The notes beneath the pieces are model-generated. The model did no database searches. It worked only from the letters and a program-made list of their open reading frames with translations, and was not told the origin of the DNA. A stretch of 28,919 nt of DNA from JBGPYB01 sp041493035 (GTDB taxonomy: Bacteria > Acidobacteriota > Vicinamibacteria > Fen-336), in contig JBGPYB010000047.1 of NCBI GenBank assembly GCA_041493035.1, forward strand, positions 1 through 28,919, written 5' to 3'. The position numbers and the translations under genes are program-made. How positions within the stretch are numbered: the first letter of the stretch is position 1; every line of letters starts with the position of its first letter. Shown here one piece after another: positions 1 through 7,637 of the stretch.

Positions 1-803
1 ATCGCAGCGAGGCCCCAGGGAGTCAGGCGGTTCTTCTTCTCCGCGGCGGTCAACGCGTGGCCAAGCTGCGCGAGCTCGTTGCCGCTCAGGAACCGCTCCC
101 GCTTCTGCTCCTTGAACCGATCGACGTGGCGGCACGGGTTCGTCCCGTCGGGTCGGACGCCCCACTTCTCCGCCATCGCGAACATGTGGGAGAGCAGCGC
201 CACGGCGCGATTCGCCCGCGTCGGCGTGTCCTTCCAGGCGAGATGAAGCGCCACGACGTCCGATCGCGTGATGCGGTCGACGCGCTTTGAGCCGAGCGTC
301 TCCAGGATGGTCCGCACCTTCGAAGGCGGCGCCGTTTTCTTCGCGGGATGCTTCCCCTTTTTCTTCTCCCGCAACCCGAACAAGCCGCGGTCGGCCTCGA
401 CCGTTCCGGGCGCCTTGTGTGGGACGGCGTGCTCGTCGAGGTACCGCCGCGCGAACTCGGCCAGGGTCGGCGTCGCCTTCTGCCTTTCCCGGGCCTCCAC
501 GGGGTGCAGGAGCGTCGCGGGCGCCGCGCCTGTCTCTCTGAGCGCCTTGACGTTCGCCGCCTGCCCTAGGACCCGCTGCGCCTCGGCGCGGGCCGTCTCC
601 ACGGTCCAGGGGTCGCCGTGCTTCCCGATCGCGTACCAACGTTGGGCGCCGTCGACGACGATCCGCAGGACGTAGTGGACGGCGCCGGAGCTGCGAGAGC
701 GGGCAGCGAAGCGAGGGACCTCCGTGTCCCACAGGTACCGATCGACGCGCCCGAGGCCGTCGATCACGGCCTTGGTGAGCTTCAACCTGCTGCGCTTTGC
801 CAT
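1..803 (-). CDS. Tyrosine-type site-specific recombinase (integrase), partial at window edge
   Basis: The minus-strand frame is open from ATG at 803 to the left window edge (267 codons visible, 3' end missing). Residues about 1-85 resemble the arm-type DNA-binding domain of P4/lambda-like integrases (strand-rich, with WYAIGKHGDPWTVETAR followed by a helix). Residues about 110-215 resemble the SAM-like core-binding domain, ending in NRAVALLSHMFAMAEKWG and NPCRHV, typical just before the catalytic domain. The catalytic Arg/His/Tyr residues lie outside the window, so activity cannot be judged. A strong ribosome site (GGGAGGGGG) precedes the start. The gene reads away from a tRNA-Lys-like att sequence at 940-991, as expected for an integrase at the end of an integrated element. 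Family assignment is from visible motifs; the class of element is unknown. Confidence 0.85.
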   Translation of the reverse strand, partial: MAKRSRLKLTKAVIDGLGRVDRYLWDTEVPRFAARSRSSGAVHYVLRIVVDGAQRWYAIGKHGDPWTVETARAEAQRVLGQAANVKALRETGAAPATLLHPVEARERQKATPTLAEFARRYLDEHAVPHKAPGTVEADRGLFGLREKKKGKHPAKKTAPPSKVRTILETLGSKRVDRITRSDVVALHLAWKDTPTRANRAVALLSHMFAMAEKWGVRPDGTNPCRHVDRFKEQKRERFLSGNELAQLGHALTAAEKKNRLTPWGLAA

Positions 804-819
804 CCCGGCCCCCTCCCGC

Positions 820-935
820 TGGCGAGCGATTGGCGAGTGTTGGCGAGCGTAACAGAGCGATAGTCAGAGTGTCAATGGCGAAGAATACCGCGCTCCTGGC
901 TGGTCACGCGCAGAGACGCGCAGTCCTGGCGAGCG
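820..935. repeat. Short direct repeats upstream of the integrase (possible arm-type or Xis sites)
   Basis: TGGCGAGYG occurs at 820-828, 831-839, 841-849 and 927-935. ACGCGCAG occurs at 906-913 and 916-923, exactly 10 bp apart. The repeats sit between the integrase start (803) and the tRNA-like att core (940-991). Lambda-like integrases bind about 10-bp direct arm sites in this location through their N-terminal domain. The repeats are seen directly; the binding role is inference. Confidence 0.35.
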
Positions 936-939
936 CTCT

Positions 940-991
940 CCAGAGACTCTTAATCTCTGGGTTGAAGATTCAAGTCCTTCGCGGGTCACCA
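940..991 (+). other. tRNA-Lys(CTT) 3'-half remnant, likely attachment site (attR)
   Basis: The sequence matches the 3' half of a tRNA. A perfect 5-bp anticodon stem (942-946 with 954-958) encloses a 7-nt loop with anticodon CTT at 949-951. It is followed by a variable region GGGTT, a T arm with loop TTCAAGT (969-975), acceptor strand GCGGGTC (981-987), A988 and encoded CCA (989-991). One T-stem pair is broken (A968 opposite C976). No proper D arm lies upstream; the stretch GACGCGC at 915-921 would pair 6 of 7 with the acceptor strand but is part of a local direct repeat. I read it as the 3' tRNA duplication left at the right end of an integrated element, with the intact tRNA-Lys expected to the left, outside the window. 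A degenerate full tRNA is the alternative. Confidence 0.6.
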
Positions 992-1034
992 ATCTTGTGG
1001 TGTAGGGCCAAATGGCGGTAGACCCATCCGGGCA

Positions 1035-2126
1035 TTACTCCATCGTCGAGATCGACGGTGCCTGCCCTGAGGCGGCCTGGATGGCGCGCCCCTGACCGTC
1101 CGCCGGCACGTCCGCGGATACCGACGCGGGCCCGGCGGCGGTTGCCGGCAGGGGTCGCTGGGCCCTCGCCCACGCGGCGCGCGCGAACTGCCTGATCATG
1201 CTGGTGATCGTGTAAAGCGGGTGGTTGTCCAGCGCGGAGTCGCGGTAGTGGCAGAGCAGCGAGCACCCGGACTCGCAGCCCTTGTACGTCCTCTGGTGCT
1301 CTTGCGCCTGCTCCCGCGTGTACTCGACGACGGGCTTTCCGAGCCGGCCCCTTTGCGCGGAGCAGAACTGCACGTTCCCCCATTCGTCGACGTACATGAA
1401 CCGCGATCCGGCCCGGCACTTCCACTGGGGCCGCTCTCCCAGGAGCAACCGTCGGCCGTAGTGACGCTCCAGAAAGCTGAAGGGCGTCGCCTTCGCGTAG
1501 TAATGCTCCCAGAGATCGGCGTAGTCCTGGCCGCCGATCTCGATCGTGCCCGAGGGGCTGTGGAGCAGATCGACCGACACGGGAAATCCCAGCTCGCCAA
1601 ACCGCTCGAGGGTCTCCTCGAATCCGTCTTTGGTCCGGTCGCAAAGCACCAGGTTGACCACCACGTCGAACCTTCCGTGCTGGCGCAGCAGCTCCAGCTT
1701 GGGCTCGACCGTCTTCAAGCACTTCTGGATGAAGCCGCTCCGGTCGGGCCGCACCGAGTCGATGCTCACCTCCATGTTGGCTAGCCCCGCGCGATTCAAG
1801 CGCTCGATCAGGTCCCGCGTGAGCAGGAAGCCGTTCGTTGTGATCGAAACCTGCGCCCGGCGATCGGCATAGGCGACGATCTCGGGAAGTTCCGGATGCA
1901 TCAGCGGCTCGCCGCCCAGGAGCGAGATGTTGATCACGTTCAGCCGGTGCAGCGCGTCGATCCGCTCCTTGAGCGGGCCGAGCGGAATCATCTCCGATAC
2001 GTCGTCGTACTCCGAACAGTAGCCGCAGCTGAGATTGCACCGACGCGTGACGATGAGCTGTGCCTCAACGGGTGCCTTTCGGAAGACCAGGTTCAGGGCC
2101 GCACGAAAGGGGTGCTTGATGCGCAT
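1035..2126 (-). CDS. Radical SAM enzyme with C-terminal extra cysteines (SPASM/twitch-like)
   Basis: A 363-aa cytosolic radical SAM protein. The [4Fe-4S]-AdoMet motif CNLSCGYC gives Cys30, Cys34 and Cys37, followed by the SAM-contacting GGEP at about 71-74 and SITTNG at 94-99. Further cysteines at about 237, 255, 284, 288 and 292 (WKCRAG, FCSAQ, GCESGCSLLC) could hold an auxiliary Fe-S cluster as in SPASM/twitch enzymes. ATG at 2126 is chosen because GGGAGG lies just upstream and the conserved part starts soon after; the frame is open 11 codons further. It overlaps the 3' end of the upstream membrane-protein gene by 62 nt and is the last gene of the five-gene lipid-like operon. The substrate is unknown; context suggests modification of a lipid or its headgroup. 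A peptide-modifying role is possible, but no precursor gene was seen nearby. Confidence 0.8.
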   Translation of the reverse strand: MRIKHPFRAALNLVFRKAPVEAQLIVTRRCNLSCGYCSEYDDVSEMIPLGPLKERIDALHRLNVINISLLGGEPLMHPELPEIVAYADRRAQVSITTNGFLLTRDLIERLNRAGLANMEVSIDSVRPDRSGFIQKCLKTVEPKLELLRQHGRFDVVVNLVLCDRTKDGFEETLERFGELGFPVSVDLLHSPSGTIEIGGQDYADLWEHYYAKATPFSFLERHYGRRLLLGERPQWKCRAGSRFMYVDEWGNVQFCSAQRGRLGKPVVEYTREQAQEHQRTYKGCESGCSLLCHYRDSALDNHPLYTITSMIRQFARAAWARAQRPLPATAAGPASVSADVPADGQGRAIQAASGQAPSISTME

Positions 2127-3099
2127 CAATACCTCCCGGCACGGAGTTGCTCGTGCCACGCCGGAGAACGCGAATGGGGAGCGAGAACGCCGCTGCGCAC
2201 AGACCGATCCCGAGCACTTCCAGGACGTGGTGCGCGGTCGCCGCGGCGATGGCCGAGGGCAAGGTAAGTCCGGACTGGCTCAGCCCATAGGCCAAGCACG
2301 CTTCATATACTCCCAGGCTCGCAAACGAGATGGGAACCGTGATGCCGACGTTCAGGAGCACGACCGCGAACGCGAGATGGGGCGCAGACGGCGAGAAACC
2401 CAGCCCGGCGCAAAGCACGCCCAGTGCGACCAACTCCGCGGCCCAGGCTCCGACGCCGAGAGAGACGCTGATTGGGCATCTCGCGGGGTGCTTCAAGGCA
2501 GACAGGCCCTCCAGAAGTTGACGGAAGACGTCCCTCAGCCTCGCAGTCCTGGCTGAACCGGCAACCACGATCGTTGCAAGCAGGAGCGCGGCGATTCCCG
2601 CGCCAACCAAGGCGAGAGGACGGCTGACGCTTGCTGCGCCCGCCCAGCCGGAGACGAGGCCGAGCGAGCCCGTAATCGCGCACACGAGGAACAACGATCC
2701 CACGTCGACCACTTTGTCCGCCAGGACGGCGCCCGTCGCCCAGGGGAGCTTGATGCTACCGCCGCCCTCGGCGCGCTTCATCAAGATCATCTTCAGGACA
2801 TCCCCCCCGCGCGCCGGCGCAAACAGGTTGGCCCAGTCCCCGAGGGTAAAGATACGCGCGGCTTCGACCACGCCGAGGCCCGCGTCAGGGGGGATTACTG
2901 CCCAGAACCGCAGGCTCTGCAGGCTTACTTGTGTCAACACGAGGAGAAGGGCGACCGCCAGCGAGGAGACAGGGAAGGCCGTCAGGTTCTTCCCAAACTC
3001 GCGCGCGAGATCTGGGTGGCTCGCGAAGAGGAGAGCGATGCCGCACGGCGGCCCGAGGGACAGCACGAGCAGCATCTTCGAGAAGGCCCCTACGCGCAC
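2065..3099 (-). CDS. Flippase-like / lysylphosphatidylglycerol synthase TM-region family membrane protein
   Basis: A 344-aa polytopic inner-membrane protein (about 7-8 hydrophobic segments) with the pattern of the LPG synthase transmembrane region (formerly UPF0104). Typical elements are a charged loop with FAPARGGDVLKMILMKR, a PRxGE-like position, then WATGAVLADKVVDV and a late VGITVPISFASLGVYEA. Members flip or translocate lipid-linked substrates, or form the membrane half of MprF. No soluble aminoacyl-transferase domain is attached, so MprF activity is not supported. The start is a GTG at 3099; an ATG eight codons later is possible. It lies 40 nt after the CDP-alcohol phosphatidyltransferase and overlaps the radical SAM gene. 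It is the second such domain in the operon, the other being fused to the dehydrogenase. Confidence 0.75.
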   Translation of the reverse strand: MRVGAFSKMLLVLSLGPPCGIALLFASHPDLAREFGKNLTAFPVSSLAVALLLVLTQVSLQSLRFWAVIPPDAGLGVVEAARIFTLGDWANLFAPARGGDVLKMILMKRAEGGGSIKLPWATGAVLADKVVDVGSLFLVCAITGSLGLVSGWAGAASVSRPLALVGAGIAALLLATIVVAGSARTARLRDVFRQLLEGLSALKHPARCPISVSLGVGAWAAELVALGVLCAGLGFSPSAPHLAFAVVLLNVGITVPISFASLGVYEACLAYGLSQSGLTLPSAIAAATAHHVLEVLGIGLCAAAFSLPIRVLRRGTSNSVPGGIDAHQAPLSCGPEPGLPKGTR

Positions 3100-3139
3100 C
3101 GGGCGAAATCTACTCCATCCCAGGCCGCGCTGGAAGCGC

Positions 3140-3874
3140 TCAACGCAGGCGCGCCGCGATCCAGTACGTTCGGTGCACCGCCGTGAACGCGCTCGTGACG
3201 GCGACCAACGCCAGCATCCACTGGACCATGGAGCCCTCGGCCCGGCCCAGATGTGCCGTCAGCGGCGGGTCGACGAGACATACGAGCGTCGTCAGCACGA
3301 GGCGTTCCCCACGCTGCATGAGCCCGCCGGTGCACAGGACGCCCAGCACCTCGCCGCGGGCTCGCGCGTAACTCACGATCAGCGAGGCGGCGAGCGCGGC
3401 CGCCGCCAGGAAGTGACCGTACGGCGTCGAGCGCAGGTATACGGCGAAGCCCAGGAACACGAAGGCTTCCACGAACCGATCGAACGTGCTGTCGATGAAG
3501 TCGCCGTACGACGACGCAACGCCGGTCGCGCGAGCGATGCGCCCGTCGAGGATGTCCGAGACCCCGCACAGGGCGAGCGCCCAGCCGCCGGCCGCGAGGT
3601 GACCCAGGGCAATCGCGACGCCACTCACGAGGCCGAGCGCGAGCCCGGCATAGTTGTAGAAATCGGCGGTCAGCCCAAGGCGCAGTGAGACTCGCGCCAA
3701 AGGGTCGATCGCCCACAAGAACCAGTGCAGCAGGAAGTCCCCGAAGCCCAGGAAGAAGTGGGCCCTCTTCTCCTCGGCGTCCTTGTCGCGTTTGCGTCCG
3801 CGAAGGGCGTAGACGCCCATCGAGGCCAGGGCCACCGAGCAGACGCCGAAGAGGACGGCGAGCGAGACGGACAC
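3140..3874 (-). CDS. CDP-alcohol phosphatidyltransferase
   Basis: A 244-aa membrane enzyme that would transfer a phosphatidyl (or similar) group from a CDP-linked donor to an alcohol, with release of CMP. The full catalytic signature D-x2-DG-x2-AR-x8-G-x3-D-x3-D is present: Asp107, Asp110-Gly111, Ala114-Arg115, Gly124, Asp128 and Asp132. Several hydrophobic helices flank it. I chose GTG at 3874 because it lies 5 nt after the stop of the upstream gene, with GAGAGG in front. The frame is open far upstream, but that stretch is Arg/Pro/Gly-rich out-of-frame translation. The family includes PgsA, PssA and phosphatidylinositol-phosphate synthases; the sequence alone does not fix the acceptor. An upstream dehydrogenase and aminotransferase suggest an aminated polyol or sugar. 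Confidence 0.85.
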   Translation of the reverse strand: MSVSLAVLFGVCSVALASMGVYALRGRKRDKDAEEKRAHFFLGFGDFLLHWFLWAIDPLARVSLRLGLTADFYNYAGLALGLVSGVAIALGHLAAGGWALALCGVSDILDGRIARATGVASSYGDFIDSTFDRFVEAFVFLGFAVYLRSTPYGHFLAAAALAASLIVSYARARGEVLGVLCTGGLMQRGERLVLTTLVCLVDPPLTAHLGRAEGSMVQWMLALVAVTSAFTAVHRTYWIAARLR

Positions 3875-3879
3875 GCCTC

Positions 3880-5955
3880 TCAGCGCCAACGACGGCCGGC
3901 CGGGGACATCTCGCGGCTGAGGATGCCGAAGCCGAGGAGCCCGATCGGCACGACCTGTAGGAGGTGGTAGCAGAGCGCGAAGGCGAGGGCCTGCTCTTTG
4001 GGTACGTGGAACTCCAAGAGGGCGAGCGTCGCCCCCACCTCCAGCGTCCCTATGTTTCCGGGCGGCGCGAAAGGGACGGCGAGTGCTAGGTTGACGGCCA
4101 CGAGCACCAGGATTGCCGCTGTGACGGGCAGATGCAGGCCGACCGCCTCCATCGAGAGCTTCGTCACGTTGATCTCGAGGCCCCAGGCGACGAGCGAGGC
4201 ACCGAACGAGAATGCGAGCGCGCGGGGGTCGCGCGAAGCGACGAGGCCGTTCCGGACGCTCGCCAGGACGTTGCGGACGCTCTGCAGGGGCAGCCGGGTG
4301 TCGAACGCCGCGCCCTCGGCCAGGACGGCCGATGCCGGTCGCAGCGCCACCACGACGCTCGCCCCGAGCGCGAAGAGCGCGAGGGCGAAATAGCCGCTGG
4401 GACGGAGCCAGAGCGGCACCTTCACCAGGAAGGGCAGGACGGCCAAGCCCACGAGCAGCCCGGCCGCGTTGACCATGTGGTCGAGCACGACCGAGCCCAC
4501 CACCGAGACCCGCGACAACCCCGTCTTGCGCCCGAACCACTGGACGCGAGCCAGCTCACCGGCCCTGGCCGGAACGACGGTCGACACGGCGAAGCCCACG
4601 ATCATGGCCTTGAAGGCCTGTGCCATCGTCGCTGCGCGCGAAAGCGGACGCACGAGTGCGAGCCAGCGCGCAGACTGGGAGTACACGACCACGAGGTTGA
4701 GGGCAGCCGCGAGCGCGATCCAGCCGAGGTGAACTTGCCCCATGGCCCGGCCGAGGGACTCCCAGCGCACGTCGTAAAACGCCCAGACCAACGTTGCGAG
4801 GAGCGCGACCAGGCCCGCTCCGCGCAAGGTCCAGCCTTGCCAGCGACGCTCGGGGCCGGCGCCGGGCATCGCTTCAGTCAGCTCGAGCGTCGCCAGCACG
4901 CCCGAGGTGGACTCGACGATATCGGCCTGTGGCTCCCGGCTCTCTCGCGAGACGGGCAGGCAGCGACCTTGCCTTGAAGACTCGTAAGCGGTCGAGATGA
5001 GCCGCGTCACCGCAACTGCTTCGTCGAGCGCGTCGCTCCGAAGATCGCGGCTTCGCACCCGTTCGACGAAACCGGCGAAAAGCGGCGCGTACCACTCGGC
5101 GTGGGACGAGTCCTCGCTCATTCCCTTGTCGAAGGCGATCTCCTCGGTCGTCGCAGCGTGGAGCCTGAGGCCGTGGTCGTCCCCCGTGATCTCCCCGGCC
5201 TCGCCTACGAAGCGGAAGTGGATCCGGCGCTGCTGCGCCGCCCAGCTCAACCGCACGTGGGCAAGGCTGCTGCCGTAGTCCAGCGTCACGAGCGCCGTGT
5301 CCTCCACTTCGTAGGCGTGGTGCCTGAGCGTGCGGACGGTCGCTTGGACTGTCTGCGCCTCCCCGAGGATGGTGCCGAGCTGGTAGAAGATGTGGGCGCC
5401 GTGGTCCACGAGAATCCCGCCGCCCGCGAGGCTCGCGTCCGTGCGCCAGCTCGGGCTCCAGTCCGCGTTGCCGGGGTTCGCGGCCATTCTCTGCACGTCG
5501 TACTCGGCGAAGTACACGGGACCGATGAGGGGCAGCCGGTCCCGTAACGCCAGCCATTGCGGAGAATGGTGGTACTGGTGGCATGGCTGGAACACGACCC
5601 GCGCGAGGCGCACGGCCTCGGCGATCCGCTCCGTCTCCTCGATCGATGGCGCCAGCGGCTTCTCGCACACGATGTGCAATCCGCGCGCGGCCGCGCGTTC
5701 TACCAGGATCGTGTGGGAAAAGGGCGGCGTGCAGATGTCGCAGAAGTCGAGCGCTTCACGCTCGAGCAGCTCCTCGGCATTGGCGTAGGCCCGCGCCGCC
5801 GGCAACGCCTCGGTTGCGCGCCGCAGGTTGGAGGGGGCAAGATCGGCGACCGCGACGATCTCCACGTTTTCGAACAGGCGCTGCTTCGCCCATTGCGGGA
5901 TGTGGCTCCTGAGCGCGATGTTGCCGGCGCCGAGCAGCGCGCCGCGCAGCTTCAT
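3880..5955 (-). CDS. Fusion: Gfo/Idh/MocA-type NAD(P)-dependent dehydrogenase + flippase-like membrane domain
   Basis: One uninterrupted 691-codon frame. Residues 1 to about 335 are a Gfo/Idh/MocA oxidoreductase: Rossmann motif GAGNIA (9-14), CEKPLA with catalytic-type Lys99 (97-102), and DHGAH (184-188) of the active site. This family oxidises sugars or cyclitols, for example inositol dehydrogenase. After a linker (about 335-375), residues about 376-691 form a polytopic LPG-synthase-TM/flippase-like domain, with a VVPARAGELARVQWF loop and a late PPGNIGTLEVG motif. ATG 5955 overlaps the stop of the upstream aminotransferase as ATGA; another ATG lies at 5961. I found no internal stop, and the linker has no obvious ribosome site, so a true fusion is favoured over two genes, although an assembly error joining two frames cannot be excluded. 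The fusion suggests that a cytosolic headgroup or lipid-linked sugar is oxidised next to its translocator. Confidence 0.8.
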   Translation of the reverse strand: MKLRGALLGAGNIALRSHIPQWAKQRLFENVEIVAVADLAPSNLRRATEALPAARAYANAEELLEREALDFCDICTPPFSHTILVERAAARGLHIVCEKPLAPSIEETERIAEAVRLARVVFQPCHQYHHSPQWLALRDRLPLIGPVYFAEYDVQRMAANPGNADWSPSWRTDASLAGGGILVDHGAHIFYQLGTILGEAQTVQATVRTLRHHAYEVEDTALVTLDYGSSLAHVRLSWAAQQRRIHFRFVGEAGEITGDDHGLRLHAATTEEIAFDKGMSEDSSHAEWYAPLFAGFVERVRSRDLRSDALDEAVAVTRLISTAYESSRQGRCLPVSRESREPQADIVESTSGVLATLELTEAMPGAGPERRWQGWTLRGAGLVALLATLVWAFYDVRWESLGRAMGQVHLGWIALAAALNLVVVYSQSARWLALVRPLSRAATMAQAFKAMIVGFAVSTVVPARAGELARVQWFGRKTGLSRVSVVGSVVLDHMVNAAGLLVGLAVLPFLVKVPLWLRPSGYFALALFALGASVVVALRPASAVLAEGAAFDTRLPLQSVRNVLASVRNGLVASRDPRALAFSFGASLVAWGLEINVTKLSMEAVGLHLPVTAAILVLVAVNLALAVPFAPPGNIGTLEVGATLALLEFHVPKEQALAFALCYHLLQVVPIGLLGFGILSREMSPAGRRWR

Positions 5956-7349
5956 CGCCATGCGCCCTCGCGCTCCACGAGCGTGAAGACCTCGTCCAGG
6001 ATCCCGAGCGCCGTCTCGGCGCTGCCCTTGTCGATCGAGAGGGCCGGGTTCACACGGAAGTGCGGGTTGTACACCATGCTGACGAGACCGCGCTTCAGGC
6101 TCTCGTGGAACAGCCGCACGCATACCTTCTTGTCGAGCGGCTCCTTCGTCTTCCGATCCTTGACGAGTTCCACCCCGATCAGAAGCCCTTCGCCCTGCAC
6201 GTGTCCGATGAATTCATGCCGCTCCTGCATCTCCCGCAGCCTGCCGAGCATCCACGCGCCGAGCTCGGCGGCGTTCTCGACCAAGCGGTCCTCCTCGATC
6301 ACCGTCACCGAAGCCAGCGCTGCGGCTCCGGCCATCGGGTTGCCGCCGTAGCTCGAGCTGGATCCCGACGGGTTGCCCCAAGGCGCCGCCTTCGTAATCG
6401 TCTCGGTGGAGACGAGCCCCGAGACAGGGAAGCCGGCCCCCAGCCCCTTGCCTATCGTCATGATATCCGGTGTGGTCCCGCTATGCTCGCACCCGAACCA
6501 CCGGCCGCTGCGGCCGAAGCCCGTGATCATCTCGTCGCCGATCAGCAGCGCGTCGTTCTCGCGGGCGATCTCCTTGACGGCGGGAAGGAACTCGCGCGGC
6601 GGCACGATGTTGCCCGCGGTCCCCTGGATCGGCTCGATCAGGATCGCCGCCAGCGCGCCGGTCGTCGAGTTCTTTACAACCTTGCGCGCGAACTGGGCGC
6701 ATTCGATCCCGCACGACGGGTACTCGAGCCCGAGCGGGCAGCGGTAGCAGTCGGCGTAGGGCGTCAGATAGGTGCCGGGCAGGCTCGGCCCCAGGCCGTT
6801 CTTGGTCCCATCCCCGATCAGCGACATGGCACCGGCGGTCTTGCCATGGAAGCCGCCCCAGAAGGAGAGGAACTCGTATTTCTTGGTGTGCGACTTGGCG
6901 AGCCGCATTGCCGCCTCGACGGCCTCCGTGCCCCCGGAATAGAGCTGGATCTTGTCGAGGCCTTTCGGTGTGTGTGAGGCGATCTTCTCCAGGGCCTGGG
7001 CGCGGCGGGGCGTCGTGAATGATCCGACCGTGACCTCGTCGATCTGCTCCTTCAGGATCTGGCGATAGCGGGGATGTGCGTGGCCGAGCGCGTTCACGCA
7101 GATTCCAGCCGCGAGGTCGAGATAACGGTTGCCGTCCACGTCCTCGATCACCGATCCCTCGGCGCGCGCTACAGCGATGCCGGAGAGCGTGGAGATCGAC
7201 TGCATCCCGGGGGCGAGGTTCCGGGCCTCGGCCGCCACGAGCTCACGGCTCCTGGGGCCCGGAACGTCCGTCACTACGTGAGGAGCCTTCAGCAAATCGA
7301 TGCTCTCCAGAAGAAATGGGCCGTAGGCCGCGACGTCCGTGTCGGCCAA
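5952..7349 (-). CDS. Class-III PLP-dependent aminotransferase
   Basis: A 465-aa fold-type I, class III aminotransferase (GABA/acetylornithine family). The PLP phosphate-binding SGGTEAVE is at 138-145, the cofactor-ring Asp at 272 (LIGDEMITGFGR) and the Schiff-base Lys at 301 (TIGKGLGAGFP). It carries CYRCPLGLEYPSCGIEC (Cys201/204/213/217), a cysteine cluster seen in some 4-aminobutyrate-type members. The start is TTG at 7349, the first possible start after an in-frame stop at 7389-7391; a start about 18 codons later would match the usual family N-terminus better. It is the first gene of the five-gene minus-strand operon and is translationally coupled to the dehydrogenase fusion. The pair dehydrogenase plus class III aminotransferase could convert an alcohol to a ketone and then an amine, as in aminocyclitol pathways; a simple amino-acid catabolic role is the alternative. 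Confidence 0.88.
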   Translation of the reverse strand: MADTDVAAYGPFLLESIDLLKAPHVVTDVPGPRSRELVAAEARNLAPGMQSISTLSGIAVARAEGSVIEDVDGNRYLDLAAGICVNALGHAHPRYRQILKEQIDEVTVGSFTTPRRAQALEKIASHTPKGLDKIQLYSGGTEAVEAAMRLAKSHTKKYEFLSFWGGFHGKTAGAMSLIGDGTKNGLGPSLPGTYLTPYADCYRCPLGLEYPSCGIECAQFARKVVKNSTTGALAAILIEPIQGTAGNIVPPREFLPAVKEIARENDALLIGDEMITGFGRSGRWFGCEHSGTTPDIMTIGKGLGAGFPVSGLVSTETITKAAPWGNPSGSSSSYGGNPMAGAAALASVTVIEEDRLVENAAELGAWMLGRLREMQERHEFIGHVQGEGLLIGVELVKDRKTKEPLDKKVCVRLFHESLKRGLVSMVYNPHFRVNPALSIDKGSAETALGILDEVFTLVEREGAWR

Positions 7350-7637
7350 ATCAGTGTGCTCAGGGAATCCGGGATCCGGCGTCGGGTGTCAGTGCTGATG
7401 GGTCCGCGCGCCAGCCCAGCGGCACCACCTCCGCCCGAGCATCAGTACAGCCGCCCAGAACGCGCGGGACAGCCGCTCGCCGAGGGAGGCCTTCATCGCC
7501 CCGGCCCAATGTGGCGAAGGTACCCTGCGGGCACGAGCGTGTCAATCGCGCCGCGAGGAACGCGAGTCATCGCCACGTTCGCCAGTATACGCCCACTGCG
7601 CGCCACGTTCTGGTGCTCCGGCGTCCGGATCGGGGTC

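Noticed and set aside
3875..4540. N-terminal extension of the CDP-alcohol phosphatidyltransferase frame
   Set aside because: Arg/Gly/Pro-rich out-of-frame translation of the upstream membrane domain; GTG 3874 directly after the upstream stop explains the gene.
7389..7496. 35-codon minus-strand frame before the aminotransferase (starts MKASLGERLSRAFWAAV)
   Set aside because: Short, no convincing ribosome site and no recognisable feature; it shares the frame of the aminotransferase but ends in a stop before its TTG.
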